Positions 48,984-62,416 are shown, numbered from the stretch's first letter. The stretch is 64,000 bases of DNA from Kudoa neothunni (GCA_964304625.1 OZ199840.1:3410001-3474000), one strand, 5' to 3'. A program made the numbers and translations. The notes: generated from the letters alone by a model not told the origin.

Positions 48984-50289
48984 ATGGCCTTCGACGAAAT
49001 CACTTTTGGATCCAACATTAGCATCATATCCAAAAGTAGCATTAGATATGAAGGTGTTTTTGAGAGCTTTGACGAAACAACACTGTTGTTGAGCAACGGT
49101 AAAAAATCGCTACTGATTGATATCGAATTAAGATGGGATTTCTTTAGTGAGATCATTTGGAACAGAAGATCGTGCTGTTGAACGAAAAGTGGAACCATCG
49201 AATAAAACCTACAAATTTATAAGGTTTAAAGGAGATGACATTGCCAACATAGATTTGGCAGAGAAAGAATTTGTAGATCCAGCTATTTTGAACGTAGATA
49301 TTGGATTGTTGGGTGAGATGAAACTGAGCTGGAATCATTTATTGTAGGCTGAAGTATTGGAAGACAGTGGACAAGAGGAACAACCACAGATAGAAAGCAA
49401 ACAACTTTCAGACACCGCCGAAGAGTTGGGGAAGCAGAAGAAGAAATCCTCCAACAAAAGCAGTCTGTGTATTGCTGTTTGTGTAGGTAATTTCAAATTC
49501 TTTAGGGAATGAGGAGAGAAAAAAATTCTATAAACCATTTAATTTGTCGAATTTCGAACGAGATTCCACAGTTTCCTCCAAAACTGAAACTATAAACGAT
49601 AATCCTTATTCGAAACCATCTCAGCCGACTTTTGTAGAATCCAACCACAAGACTAAAAAATTACAATCCAAAACTTACTATAACTCTCGAAATAATGTTA
49701 GTGTTATAAGTTCGATGGTGGACGAAAAAGAAGATGGCGTTGATGCATCCTCAGATGATTGTGCCCAGTATGTTTTCTCCAGACCCGTCTCCGTAAAGCC
49801 TCCTAAAAGTACCCACAATAATTTTTCATTCAAACAACAATTTGATGGTTGTTCGAATAGAAAAACCAATCGATATCATGAACATGAACATTAAAGAGTT
49901 TAATTTTGACAATAATAATGAAGATGACGATGAAAAAAAGACATCAACAAAAAAATGCGACAATCAACAATCTAAAACTAACAACGAACCCATGACAATT
50001 GAATCTTCCACTTTTACTAAACCTTCCTATGATGCAACCAGTTCATTTTTTGATCAGTTATCCTTAAAAGACGAGTATAATAAATTTTTGTTATGAGTGT
50101 GATGATTATCTATTGTTGATTAATTAAAATAGAAATAGTCACTCTTTCAACCAACAAAATGAGTACTATTCAACAACTCGTCCTACTGAAAACAGATCTA
50201 GATCAAATTGGCGCGATCATTATCATAAAATGGTGATGTCACCCAATAGGAACAATAAGCCTAAACAACAAACTAGTACACAGCAATAA
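48984..50289 (+). CDS. LSM14: LSM14 / RAP55 / Trailer hitch mRNP protein
   Basis: A translational repressor and P-body scaffold that binds DDX6-type helicases and 4E-T in the cytoplasm. Six exons in phase (48984-49098, 49148-49293, 49348-49462, 49506-49808, 49861-50074, 50139-50289; introns 43-64 bases) give 347 residues. The N-terminal LSm domain is clear: SNISIISKSSIRYEGVFESF, then LSNVRSFGTEDRAVE and YKFIRFKGDDIANIDL. The middle has an FDF-like block (IKEFNFDNNNEDDD) and an FFD-box (YDATSSFFDQLS). The C-terminal tail (NRSRSNWRDHYHK, QQTSTQQ) has only a few arginines instead of the usual RGG runs, and no clear TFG box is seen. The donor chosen at 49462 assumes a 43-base intron; a 19-base alternative was rejected as too short. 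Confidence 0.9.
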
Positions 50290-51724
50290 TATCAATAGCT
50301 ATTTTTGGTTTACTATTGTTTACCTAACAATTATGTGCATTCATTCTTTTTTGATTATTCTGTTGGTTTTTTTACGCCAAGTTTGTTGGTATTTTGATTA
50401 TAAACTGGCGCCAAATTTTAACTTATTCTGGTAGTGTGGGATTGGTTGTTCAAAATTGATTGTTATGCTGTTAATTTAATGCAATGAAAACCAATGTATC
50501 AGTAGATTTCTTGCCAGCGTTGAAATTTCGGTAAAATTATAATTAAGAAAAAGTACTCATTTTAGTCGTGTATGAAAGCAGACGTTAAAACAGATTAGCG
50601 AGACTTAACGCAATAATTGAATTATTCCCTTATTATGAATAAATTTTTCGAGTTAAATATTTTTATATTAAGCAGACATTTTTTATCATAACTGATAGAT
50701 TAAAATGTTATTTGTTGTAAAAAAATACTAGAAAAAAAGATTAATACATATAACATTCCAATAAGGTCTTGAAACAGTGTGATTCGATTTTGCGTAATTA
50801 ATTGTTTATGTTTGTTTAATCTAAATGTGTGGTTTGTTAATAATAATCAAAAGTAATCTAAAACGTGCAGTGGAACTAAATTTAAAATTTCGTAAAGTTG
50901 AAAAATGGGGATTACTTTAGATTTTACTATTGCTTAACAAATTGTTTGTATTTTAATCTCCCCATCCCTGATTTTTACTCTTCCAATACTTAGTTTAACC
51001 AAGCTTTGCAAACAGGAAACTAAAAGTATACAATTTTATGAATCAATAAAATATAGTTTATGTTAAAAAACTATGATTACGAAACATTTATACTTGTCAA
51101 GTGAAGGGTGTGTATTATAATACCAATAATTTGATGACGTATTTCAATCTTAGATATTATTTCTATTAAAAGAATAAAAATCTAAAATTCCAAAATTACT
51201 CGAAACTAAAGTAATATTAGATTGATGAAAGTACGAAGTATTTGAAAATATCCCGCAAATCTAACGGGCTGGTTGTGACGAGAGAAAAAGTGGACATATA
51301 TCCGGACTTTTATGTCATTAAAGTTCCCTAAATTTAAGCTGATTTTATTGGTATAAAGGTGTGAGTTGAATTAAGCTGTTATTTTCAAATTTAAAAGTTT
51401 CTTTTTAGTCCAAGAGTATTAAATTAAATCTATAATTGAACCATGAGATATTTGTTAGGTCCGAGATCCACATTTTATTTTTCAGGTGTAATTTCCATAA
51501 ATACCACATACAAATATACAAAACTTAAATAAAATCAATCTTTTTAAGGGGATTGGTGAGAATATTTGTTTAAAAATCTGAATGAAGCGAATTTAACATT
51601 CACGTAAATATTATAAAATGGTGTAATCGTGCTAAAATTAAAATCGTTTCCATGAGAGATAAAAGTTTTTGTACATTCATTTAGTAAGTTGAAAAATTTT
51701 TTAAGATAATTTAAATTAATAAAT
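50290..51724. other. No gene recognised
   Basis: AT-rich downstream flank of LSM14. Confidence 0.4.
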
Positions 51725-52205
51725 CAGTTTCTCAACCGGGGGTAAATCAAGTAATGTTTAAAATGGATAGGGTAATTTTTGCACTATGGGTTTGTGACTT
51801 ACTTCAGGATTTCTAAGGAATTATATTATTCAGGGTTATTAAACTCAATAAGAATTGGGCAGAAATGTTTAAAATGACTATTTTCATTGTAAATAATATT
51901 AACGTTTTTATTATTTTTAATTATTTCTAGTCGTAAGAGCGGAGGAATGGGCATAAAATAATTTAATTTAACAAAATCTTAACAATTGAATCTCTATACA
52001 GTATATGCGTAAGAGTCGATAGGATTGAAAAATGTCATTGCATAAGCGTACATGCCCTTTGGAGTTAGAATTTAATCTCTGCTACAGATAAACCGACATA
52101 AAACCTTAAAGTAAATATGGATTTGGCTTCCAAATTATGAAGGTAAATTTAGATTTTTCATCAGATCGAGGGGAAATTGGAAAAAAAAACGGTTGAGAAC
52201 ACCTG
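51725..52205. mobile_element. hAT-type MITE with 8-base duplication
   Basis: The inverted termini are CAGTTTCTCAACCGGGGG on the left and CGGTTGAGAACACCTG on the right. Flanking 8-mers are TAATAAAT (51717-51724) and AAATAAAT (52206-52213), seven of eight identical, the length expected for hAT. The 481-base interior is non-coding. Confidence 0.82.
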
Positions 52206-53716
52206 AAATAAATAATTTCTCAATAAAATATCCTTTACAAGTTCAACAAATTAATGGAAAAACGCTTTTCTTAAATTTTATAAAAATTTGAAGATTTTCT
52301 TTTTGTAATTTTCTAATAAGTATAGAATGATTTTTATTTTCATAGATCAGTATTTCTCGCTCCAAAAGCAACATTAAAATTCATTTAATATAGAGTTTCT
52401 TGTTTATAAACACCACAAGCTTCGTTCAACTCATTTATTTTAAAATTATGTGTGGTCTTGAGGTTGATTGATTGGAAATTTTATGAAAGGAACATTAATT
52501 CTCTGATATTATGTACTATATATTTTAATATTGCAAGTTTATTTGATCATAACCGATAAATTTGGTATATAAATAGTGAATTTCAAACTTTAGAACACTT
52601 CCTAAAGAATTGATGAACTTTTGTCTTAAACATATAAATATGGAATTATATTTGACATCAGCATTTTTGAAAAATGCATTCAAGTTTATGATTAAAAATA
52701 ATTTGGGGGCGTTCTCCTTATTAACCGTTTCGTTGAATGACTAAATTGAGAATTTAACTATAACGATATTGAAAAGGAAAAGTTAATGAAGATTTTTATT
52801 AATAAAATAGAAGTATTAGAATTTTAGTTAGATATTAAATTTATAATTACTGCCGAAATATTTTAAATTTCTGAATAAAATAATTCCATTAATTAATCAC
52901 AAATTGGTTTCGGAGACTAAAAAATTGCATAATTTGCATATTATAATATATTTAGATTATAACAAATTAAAAAATGACGATATAATCTAAATTAGAAATT
53001 TCACGAAAGAAATCAATTATATATCTGACGCATGCGTGAACATATATAGCAAAACTTGTCTTGTTCCAAAAAATTGTTCAATATTAAGATCTTACTATTA
53101 TTTAAATTATTAACATTTAGGATAAGTATCATAAAAAATATTTGTTCATTAAATTATTTGAAAACAATTAAAATCATTATTTATGAAAGCAAAATTTCGA
53201 TATATATTTAATGATATTGAAATATAATTAAATCAATGTAATTTTATATTGGTAATTTAGAATCGATAATGAATGTATTATAAATGGGTAATACTGATTA
53301 TTAATTCTAATTAAAGCTTTAAATTAATTTTTTAAATTATTGAAACTAACTAATAACGATGAATTATTATAAAGATGTTATCAATTTGGAATATAAACTT
53401 ACTTTTGAATGAAAATCGTGAATACGCCATATTTTTAGATAATCTTATTCAACACGAACCCCTAATAAATAATCGGGATAATATCAAGACTGATGAATAA
53501 CTAATGTTAGATCTTAAAATATTGAGGCCAAAAAATGACGAAATTTAATGATTAGATTATCAATAAATCCCTTTTTATTATAACACTCAGCTACACACGT
53601 ATAATCTGGCACTGGAAATTGGTTTCCGAATTTTTAACCGTCCTACTTACTGTACACTTTAGTATACATTACTAGATTTGGGTTGGATTCCATAGACAGA
53701 TAGTATTAGTATTAGA
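52206..53716. other. No gene recognised
   Basis: AT-rich upstream flank of the mucolipin gene. Nothing supported. Confidence 0.4.
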
Positions 53717-55917
53717 ATGTGGTTGAAAATGAATAATTTTATTATAGTGAATGACCCATCGAATGAAGAATTGGAAGTCTCTCATAATTTAACCTTGCCT
53801 ATAGACAAGGAATTGGATCGTTATAGGAGATGGTTAGCGTCAGGTGCCATCATGAAAAAATTATGTTATCTATTTGTCCTCCTTATCACATTAAGGTCAA
53901 CGATTCTCAGTGCCAAGGTAAGTTAAATCCTGGATATTTACTGAAATGGTTGGATTTGAGCTGAACTAATAAGTTCTTTTAGTATGTATTGTTTAGCGAC
54001 AGTAGGTTGTATTATGGTGAATTTATCGGTGGAATTGAAAGAACTCTGAATAATTGGTTTCTTAAGGATGTCCAAATTGTGGATAGATCCAAATTAAACA
54101 CTTTAACGAATAAGAATCAATTGAAGACATTCATTTATTCATTATATGCTAAGGTCAATACATGTGATAGAATTTTTTTAATAAAATGTCACAGAATAAA
54201 GACATAAACTCAAATTTATTTTATCAATTTAATTACGTGAATGATACTGCATTAGTGGAAGCTATAGTGTACTTCAAAGGTCATCCAGATTTGACGTAGT
54301 TTCAAACGTATTATTTCTAACTATCTAATTCGCAATTTTAGTGACAATAAATTTTATAATGTGACCTGGAAAAAAGCTAGTACGAGTATTTAAGAATAAA
54401 TTTAGGGCCTTTTAGCTAAAAAATGTTAAGTTGTAGGATGTGGATTGAAAGATCGAAGGGATTTCGCCATCTTTTTGGATTATTTCATCGATAAAAACCT
54501 TGTTAAGTATTTCAATCAATTTTTAAATATCAATTAAATTTTTCTAAGCATCTCAAAATTGCAATTCCTTTTCAACTATAATATTGAGCATGATATTTTC
54601 GATGAAAATACGTTAAAACTACATCAAATCATTTTCTACGAAATAATACATCAGGTAGGTTTGGTTATTGGCCGATCCTATTCAATCTAACCTTATATTA
54701 TTAGATTGACTTAAGTATTAACTCGAACAATTTTAAAGGAGCAGTCTTAGGGTATTTTACGGATTTAAAATTCAAAAATGTGAAATCTGTGGAAAAAAAT
54801 GCGTTTGTATATGAACGAAGATTTTTATATTTTACTAATCGTGATAACCGAATGTATTGTAAGTAACATATATTATTGTGATTATTTTAACTCGTCATTT
54901 TATTGTTGTCATAGTTGATCTCTCAGAGCACAGACGTGCCACACTCATCGATGTCACTATGGTGGGGTTATGTGTTATCGACATGCTGTGCTCGGTGGGT
55001 GTTCTTATATTTTTCTTTGTAGTTCTACGGGTAGATTTAATTAGAATTGTGAAAAAATAATTTTTCATTTTATTTGTGAAGAGAATGCTTGTGTTGATTA
55101 AGCCTTGGAAGGATCCCTCAAATTGGAATGTGCTAAAATGCTTGATACATTCAGCATTGTGGCCGATTGTGTTTATTCTTGCGGATTGGTGTTTTCTTTT
55201 ATCGTTTATCTACAAAAACAATTTCTATAATCCAGTGTGAAACTAATCCATATTATCAAACTTTACCTGTGTCTAGGATATTGATGGAAATAAGATCAGC
55301 GGCTTATTGGACCTAAGTGCTTTTGTAGCTATTTGGTGTTGCAATATGTACTCTTTGAAGTATAATAAATTGTTTCAGGTTCTTTTTTTCACTTAGTATA
55401 AATTTATATTTATTATTTAGCAAATATTTTGTACTATTTTAATCGCCCTGCCAACACTTTTAAAATATTTGGTGTCGTTTACTATTATTTTTGCAGGATT
55501 TGTCGTTGTGGGAAGAACTATAGTCGGCATTGTTGAGGATCAAGTAGGTGGTATTTGTTTGTCTACACAAATCAACTATTTTAGTTCGATGGTATCGAAA
55601 TCACGTCTCAAATATTGTTTGCTCTCATGAATGGTGATAACGCATTCTTTACTTTCAACGGAATAAATTCAAACTACGGGGCGATTAGTACGTTTTCAAA
55701 AATTTTACTCTATGTGTTCATTATTTTTTCCGTATTCTTCGGTTCACCAATCCTCATCGCCACGATAAACAACCATTTTAGTATCAATGTATGAGTTGGT
55801 GTTGCATGGATTCCCATTGTTTGACTTAATTTGTAGGAGAATCCTGCGGATTACAATTCTTCCGATCCATTTTTGGAATTGCTTGGACCTCCAAGTTCAA
55901 CTGAGCTTCAATATTAA
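53717..55917 (+). CDS. MCOLN: Mucolipin (TRPML) cation channel
   Basis: An endolysosomal Ca2+/cation channel of the TRP family. At least ten short exons are seen. The first ones join in phase (53717-53917, 53983-54153, 54195-54295, from 54342 on) and the last ends at TAA 55915-55917. Order: cytosolic N-terminus, first membrane helix (LCYLFVLLITLRSTILSA), then a luminal domain spread over several exons (FSDSRLYYGEFIGGIERTLN, then GLKDRRDFAIFLDYFIDKN, then IDLSINSNNFKG). Next are membrane helices (IDMLCSVGVLIFFFVVLRVD; LIHSALWPIVFILADWCFLL) and LLDLSAFVAIWCCNMYSLKY. Then comes the pore: ITSQILFALMNGDNAFFTF and the last helix KILLYVFIIFSVFFGSPILI. In animal TRPMLs the filter is NGDD; here it reads NGDN. 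The short C-terminal tail (ELLGPPSSTELQY) lacks the cysteine-rich end of vertebrate mucolipins. A polycystin is less likely because the L-x-N-G-D filter and luminal spacing fit TRPML. Confidence 0.82.
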
Positions 55918-57205
55918 ACGTCTAACAGCCTCATTAACACAAACATATATTAATTTGTCGATCAAAAAATATATATTATCATTTTACTATATTGATATCG
56001 AACTTGTTTTGTGACATGCTACATGAAACGTGCCAAAAAGCATTCAGTATTCAGTAATTGTGAAAACAAATAATTATATATTTTGTGGGTCCAACGTTTA
56101 CAAATAGTAAAATGCTATTAAGGACCCTTTAAAAAGTTTAAATAGAAATTCATATGCCATCTATTTTATTTTTTACTTGAGTAAATTGCTTTCTGATCTT
56201 TTTAGTTTAAAAAGAAAGAATACTGCCAATAATATATCAAATTGTAATAATTTTTGGTTTTTATTCGTGTACTTTATTTTTCTAAATAAAATCCCTCCTC
56301 ACACTTTGTTTATTTAATATTTTTGTCTCTACTAGAACAAAAGGTCTATTTACCGGATACATAAAACGTGTGATTTTTGGCCTTAAAAATTCCCGTTTAA
56401 TTTAGAGATAAATTATTATCTTTTATCAGTTAATTTTTACATCATGAATTATTCACCGAAAAACTAATTAAATATACGTGAAAACTTATCCGATATGAAT
56501 TTAGTTATAATGTTCCTATTGTAAAATTAAATTAATGAACATCGATACATTAATAATAAGGAAGGGGCTGCTATTGGCACGGTTCCTAATATCCAGGTAT
56601 GCGTAGTTTTGACTGCATTTAATTATTCTTGACCATTGGGAGCGGTAGCGATGAAACAGAATTAATTTAATACAACATATTCTTAGAAATAAACTTTTTA
56701 GATCACCTATAACTAGGAGCTACAGGATTAAACTTGAGCACTCCCACGCACCGACATTTTGGATTAAAATAATCATTCGATAAGTTATCCCAACTGAGGA
56801 CCTGAAGCTGTTAAATAATTTATAAAAAAAATTTATTATTGGGTCAAAATTATTACTATGTAAATTTTAAGGAGCTTGTTAATGTTTCAAAATAATTAAA
56901 GCTCTAACATTATTTTTTATAATTATACCCGAAAACCACTCAGCACTAATATATCTTCTTCAGAAGTTACTCAATCTTCTGATATAATTTAATTACTCTT
57001 TCAAATGGTTTGGGTTTTAAGTTTCGAAAAATGAAAAAACTAGTATTTTTATCACAAAAAAGTATTAATAGCTAACAAACAAATTTTGTGAATATTGTAG
57101 GATTTATTTTCAGTTTGGCGTAGATCAGGTCGATTTGTATGCTTTTCTTGAGTAACAAAATTAAAAAGATTGAAAAGAGTTCAATTGAGATAGACTTTAT
57201 TGTTT
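55918..57205. other. No gene recognised
   Basis: AT-rich spacer between the convergent mucolipin and unknown genes. Confidence 0.4.
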
Positions 57206-60200
57206 TCAGTTGCTGGTTGAAGTTTGCATTCCATCGTATTCACAAATAACAATTTCAGGAAGAACTGGCGTCTTTACTTCATTGTTTGTAAAGTTGTCGT
57301 TAGGACTATCAATTTGTGTGAGTTTTGAATTAGAAAGTGTATTTTCGGATAACCAGACTGTCGTGGATCTCTCATTTAAACTAAAAAACTTTTTGAGAGT
57401 TTTTCTTTTATTGTTAATATCTTTATTTGGTAATAATTGGTGATTGAGACTTTTAGCCCAATAATTGGAGTTATAATAATCTTGGGAATAAGAGATAGGA
57501 CATGGCGTAATATTGGAAGTTTTTATATCAAATTTCCCATTATTTTCTATATCTAATGATAAATTTAATGAAGGTGGACTTTTAGAGAATATGGTTTTAG
57601 AACTCTGAATAGGATTTTCGATGTGATATTCTATACTAGCTGACTTTCCTAAGTGAACTCCGTTTCCCTAAATTTGTTAAATTAACAAAGTTACATGCAA
57701 AACTCGAAGGTACTGTATAAACATTTGCACTTGGAGAATCATGGCTACATTTGAGTCGATTTTCTAAAGGAGACGAATACTTCACATTGTTAGAGTCAGG
57801 ATTAGCCCAGAAACTAAAATCTTTTGTCGGAGGTATCATCGACGACTCAGATGGTTCCACACAGTCTGGAGCAATATCTGATTTTACTTCAACGTTGTTT
57901 AAGCGTGGTGATGTCGTCTTCGGAATTCCAGATGTTGATTTTGTTCTTCTTGTACGCCGATTGGCATCAACAACAATATTATCAAGATCGGCCACAAAGT
58001 CCCATTTTGGGATACTTAAATATTGATAATCTTTTTCTTCCAGCTCTAAACTTACAGAATTGGAAGTATTTTTATTATGGTGTTTGAATTGGGGATCATT
58101 GGCCTTTGTATTCGATTTTGAAGTAGAACTAGTTGTAGTTGAGGGGGATTTCTTGTTAGCTTTGCATTGGCACTTTTCAAAAAATATATTCATATTTCGT
58201 TTTAGAGCTTTCATCTCATTTTTAACACTAACCAGCTCGTTATTTATGGTATCAATTATCCTTTCCTTGTTGAAAGCCAGCATCTCGAATATGGAATCAA
58301 TTTTTTGATTCAGTTCGTTGTAATCCATTGAGATGACAGGTTGACTGGTGCCTTTTGAAAATCTATCGGATGTCATCTTCATCATGTTTATTCCACTTGG
58401 CCGAGGATGATCAGTCTAAATGCCGTAAATGTTTAAACTATTATCAAACATATATGTATATGGCATGTTCTTCAGCAGAAAAACAATTATATTTAAAATA
58501 TTTCTAAATTATCCTAGATTTGACATACGTTTCGATTCGACAAAATATCTGTAGAAATTTTTTCTGGGAATACAATTCCAGTATCACTTGAAAAACTGTC
58601 ATAAATATTTTTAGCTATGTTTAAATATTAGTCTTATATGCGTACGAATTTCAATTGTAGAGGTTACTTATTGAAAATATGGTCGGCATTTTTTTTTGTG
58701 TTAAAGTTTTATTGGACGAACCCTTGGATTCAATAGGAAACTTAGTCTCCGAAACCGACGAATTGTAACTACTATAAAGGTTCAGTTCAATTTAATTTGA
58801 AGAGGAACATTGAATAAATATGTAAATTACTTGCTTGAGGTTTTGTTGCATTCACTCTGCTCAGAAGATCCATAGTTCATAATAAAATTCTAGTTCATAA
58901 ATGGTGGATTATTCCACCACATTAACACTTAGCATATGCTTACTCTGTCATAGTTGCTGTGTTCTTCTGTTTGTTGAGGTGAGAATGAACATATCGAATG
59001 ACGATGCTCTGGTTTATCTGTTTCGGGTGGCTAATTATGTCCAACGTATCTTTCAGTAAAACCATATCATACACTTCAAAATATTACCCATTCAGATCCA
59101 ATACAGAAATCCCGGTTAAACGGCCAGTGGGGGTCATTTTCCATAAAGGCATTACCATAATCAGTTTTCTATATGAAATTAATTTTCGTTATTAAATGAA
59201 TATATTTTATTGAATCCAGAATTTACCAAGTTAAAATCCGGGTTTTTAATTTTAAAATTAAAATTTTATAGAAATTTCCTTATTTTTTTATAAGGATCAG
59301 AATCCGTTAGGAATTAACAATACATATTTTTGAAAATCTACTCTATACATTTATCTGCTTGTAATAATACATTTGTTTATTTTTAAAATTATTATATCAG
59401 TAAAAGATAACTGAATATGAAATATAATCACTTTTGATTGAGGTTTTGGGCCATTTGAAGATTTTTCAACTACTTAAATATGTGATAAACCAAACCTAAA
59501 ATAAAAAATGAAGGTACAAGTGATTGAAGCGTGGCGTTGTTTCATAGCGGATTGATCAGGTTCGTTCTCTATTTAAGAAAAACCACTGAAATCGATACAT
59601 AACATAAATAAAATATGTTAATCGAACTAATTATTTTCAATAATATATTATAAAATAAATTCTTCCTATTTTATTATAAATAAAAAATCTACGTTTATGT
59701 AGTGATTTGCTCGTCGGTATATTGCATTTGTCTTTGTCCAGCGTAGATGGTGCTTCACTGATATCAACGCTCTCAACTCTATGCTGTCGCGTGGCCATGT
59801 GTTTAATTTTAAATGTCTGTTTTTTATTTTCTTCTGTATGATTTTTATTATTTACTACGTTGTCAGCTATAGTTATTTTGGTCTTTCTTCCAACTATGCT
59901 AAGCTACAAATTCATTGTAAACAGTTGAGACATTTTCAGAACTAATGAAGTACGCTTTTTAGTTTGTTTTTCCGGAGTTCTACTTTTTGATTATTTTTAT
60001 GAGCTGTGAGGTTAATGCGGGGTCGAGAATGATCAGATCGGAGGTTTGCACAATTCAAATCGTCTGAGCTCTCACAAAAAACAAAATCCAATATTGCAGA
60101 AAATTTCCATTGCGTATCCCAAGTCTTCGCAAAGAGGCTTGTGGGCTCCACATTTACCTGCTGCTGGTTTAGGCATGGTACTTTTGGATATTCCCCCAAA

Positions 60201-60296
60201 CTCAGTGTATATTATTGTTTTTAATATATCGATGGAAATATCAAGTCTTGTCTTTGCTGTAGTGCCTAGCTCGCGATGGTGTGCTCGAGCTAACAA
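57206..60296 (-). CDS. Many-exon gene of unknown function, Ser/Asn/Lys-rich
   Basis: A chain of short exons on the minus strand. The last two are firm: 58415-57714 and 57667-57206, joined in phase over a 46-base intron and ending at TGA 57206-57208. Upstream, phase-compatible exons near 58535-58620, 58675-58770, 58835-58890 and 58945-59030 follow one another. Others lie near 59085-59170, 59525-59570 and 59700-59890, with coding-like sequence back to about 60296. The 5' exons and the start codon are not resolved. The long exon has a coiled-coil-like segment (DSIFEMLAFNKERIIDTINN, then ELVSVKNEMKALKRNMNIFF) and a basic patch ANRRTRRTKSTSG; the rest is low-complexity S/N/T/K/P. The C-terminus is EIVICEYDGMQTSTSN. 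A centrosome, kinetochore or other scaffold protein would fit such composition, but no domain is recognised. Confidence 0.6.
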
Positions 60297-60927
60297 CTAA
60301 TACTATTCACTTTTCTTGAATTAAGATATCGTGAGAGATCTATTCATTCCCAAGATTATGCTGATTGACGATTAAATAACTCGGAACAACGAGTTGTCCA
60401 TAGCTATCTAGTAAAGTGTGCAGGGAAGATTATTTAAATTAAGTTAAATTGGTGTAAATTCGAATAACTTACCTATAATTGGTATTTCTCAATGACATTT
60501 AGACTCTGATTAATCTCCCACCCTACGGACCAAATTTTTCAATCGCATTTACCAATTTTTTAAACATTGCATAAAGTTGTATATATTAATCAATTTATTA
60601 AAGGTAACGTTCTAAGGGAGACAATCATATAATCCTGTCAATTCATTTAATAACTCCACCATAATATTTTTGCTTATGAATTCCCTTTTTAAGCAAATGA
60701 AATTTTAGGCTCAATGTTTTCAATAACCTGTTATAATTGAATGTTATACCTATATTCTTTTAATAAACAATGGTTCCCATCATAATCATGAAACATATTG
60801 ACTTTTAATATGAGTGAAAAATTTGTAACATATATGATATATAGTTATAGTTATAGGCATGGTAAATATTTTTATGGTATAGAAGCATGTCTGAGAATGA
60901 ATTTTTTTCAGTATCTTTGATTTCATA

Positions 60928-61830
60928 TTAACCCTCTAAGTATACTTGGGTTCTTTTGGACCCCAGGCGACATTAATTATCAATTTTCTATCACATTCAC
61001 TTGTGAGAAATTTTTGGCAGTCAGTCTATTCTTCTAAAACGTTCTGTAGTAAAATTTCACCAATTAAACAACTTTTTCATTCCGTAGAAAAAAAGTTAAT
61101 GCAAAAACACCCTCCAAGTAAAATTGCGGTCTTTTGGACCCCACGATTTTTTTTCATCCAATTATCCAAAATATTGATTTAAATGTTTGGGAAAACTTTC
61201 AACGAATTCTATCGAGTAAATATATTTCTATTGCATGAATATCATATCTTAATCCACACCGCGCAATAATTATTTTCAATTATGTGTTCAAGTGATTTTG
61301 ATAATAATTACTCTGATACCGAGTCTTCAGATTCATTTTTTTGTTTCATGATTATTTATTATCAGAAAAATTGGATATTGATACAAATATACAATTTAAC
61401 ATATTAATGAACAAGAACGGAATGTTACGGTCGATGAACCCACCGTCGGCATCTAGATGCTAGGATATGTGTTGCAAATATTATGAGTGGTCACCCTGGT
61501 GTTTCTCCGTTTTTTTACAAAACACTATTGATATTATCAGAATATTATCTAATTCTGTTATGTACGCAATTATTTTAAAATATACCAGCACATCGATGAA
61601 AAAATTGTTGTTGATGAAAGTATCGATTTTTATGAAATAGAATTGGATGGGTTCATTAGCTGTTTATTATTTATGGGAATTCACAGGGTTGATCGAGAAT
61701 CGGTTAAAGAGATATTTTGGTTAGAAGAAGGAAAGATACATCGTGATTTATTCTTGTTACATAAATTTCTCAAAATAATGCAAGTTTTACATTTTGATGA
61801 TATGGACAATATTGAGGTAACAAAATAATC
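60928..61830 (+). mobile_element. piggyBac remnant (left end plus N-terminal half)
   Basis: TTAA at 60928-60931 is followed by CCCTCTAAGTATACTTGGG and a near-hairpin GGGTTC-TTTT-GGACCC. TCTTTTGGACCCCA occurs at about 60952 and again at about 61131. Transposase pieces include CVANIMSGHPGVSPFF and, at 61643-61828, DGFISCLLFMGIHRVDRESV followed by KEIFW and LHKFLKIMQVLHFDDM, the standard start of the piggyBac core. Frame breaks are present between the pieces, and the catalytic region and right end are missing. Confidence 0.75.
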
Positions 61831-62148
61831 CGAGGAATTTTTGCCATATTTACGAGCTACGGCATATTTGAGTTGATTTTTTACACGTAGTTATCGTCCT
61901 AATGAAGATTTCAAGTGTATCCATGTTACCTGTTTTATGTAATAATCTAATGTTGTTTTTGACACAATAATATCTAACAAATTCTATGGTTCTGGATGCT
62001 ATAACAATATGATAAAACACATATTAAACATATTATTTATTATTCTTATTAATATAAGATTATTGTAAAAATTTTTATTTTGATTGATTTGAAATGTGAA
62101 AACAATAAAAAAATAATATAATGTGGAGTAGAAAGGCGAAAACATGAA

Positions 62149-62416
62149 TTAATCCCGAGTTCGAGACTGCGCACTCAGTTTAAAAATGAAGATCACATTG
62201 ATGACCATGGCAAAGGCCGCTAGAGGTAGAATCTACAATGGGTATTATTGAATTGAAGTTTTTTTCCATCTGAATCTTCACACGTATACTTTAGTAAAAG
62301 ACCGAATTTTAAAAGTACCAACCTACAGCGAGAGACAATATGTGAATAAAAATATCGATCTTATTAATCACAACGAGAAATATTTGCGGGTCCCTTGTTT
62401 GAATGAGGTTGGCCAT
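62149..62416 (-). CDS. Possible tiny two-exon membrane protein
   Basis: ATG at 62416-62414 opens a 30-codon exon to 62327. A 94-base GT-AG intron leads in phase to 62232-62149, ending in TAA. The 57-residue product would contain PQIFLVVINKIDIFIHILSL, then ILPLAAFAMVINVIFIFKL and a polar end SAQSRTRD, that is one long or two short membrane helices. No family is recognised. Chance is possible at this size; support is the clean splice, the hydrophobic pattern and higher GC than the surroundings. Confidence 0.35.

Noticed and set aside
49480-49505. A 19-base intron in LSM14
   Set aside because: A donor at 49463 gives a normal 43-base intron with the right phase, so an ultra-short intron is not needed.
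57751-58308. Three overlapping plus-strand frames as genes
   Set aside because: They are shadows of the minus-strand exon 58415-57714, whose splicing and composition are coherent.
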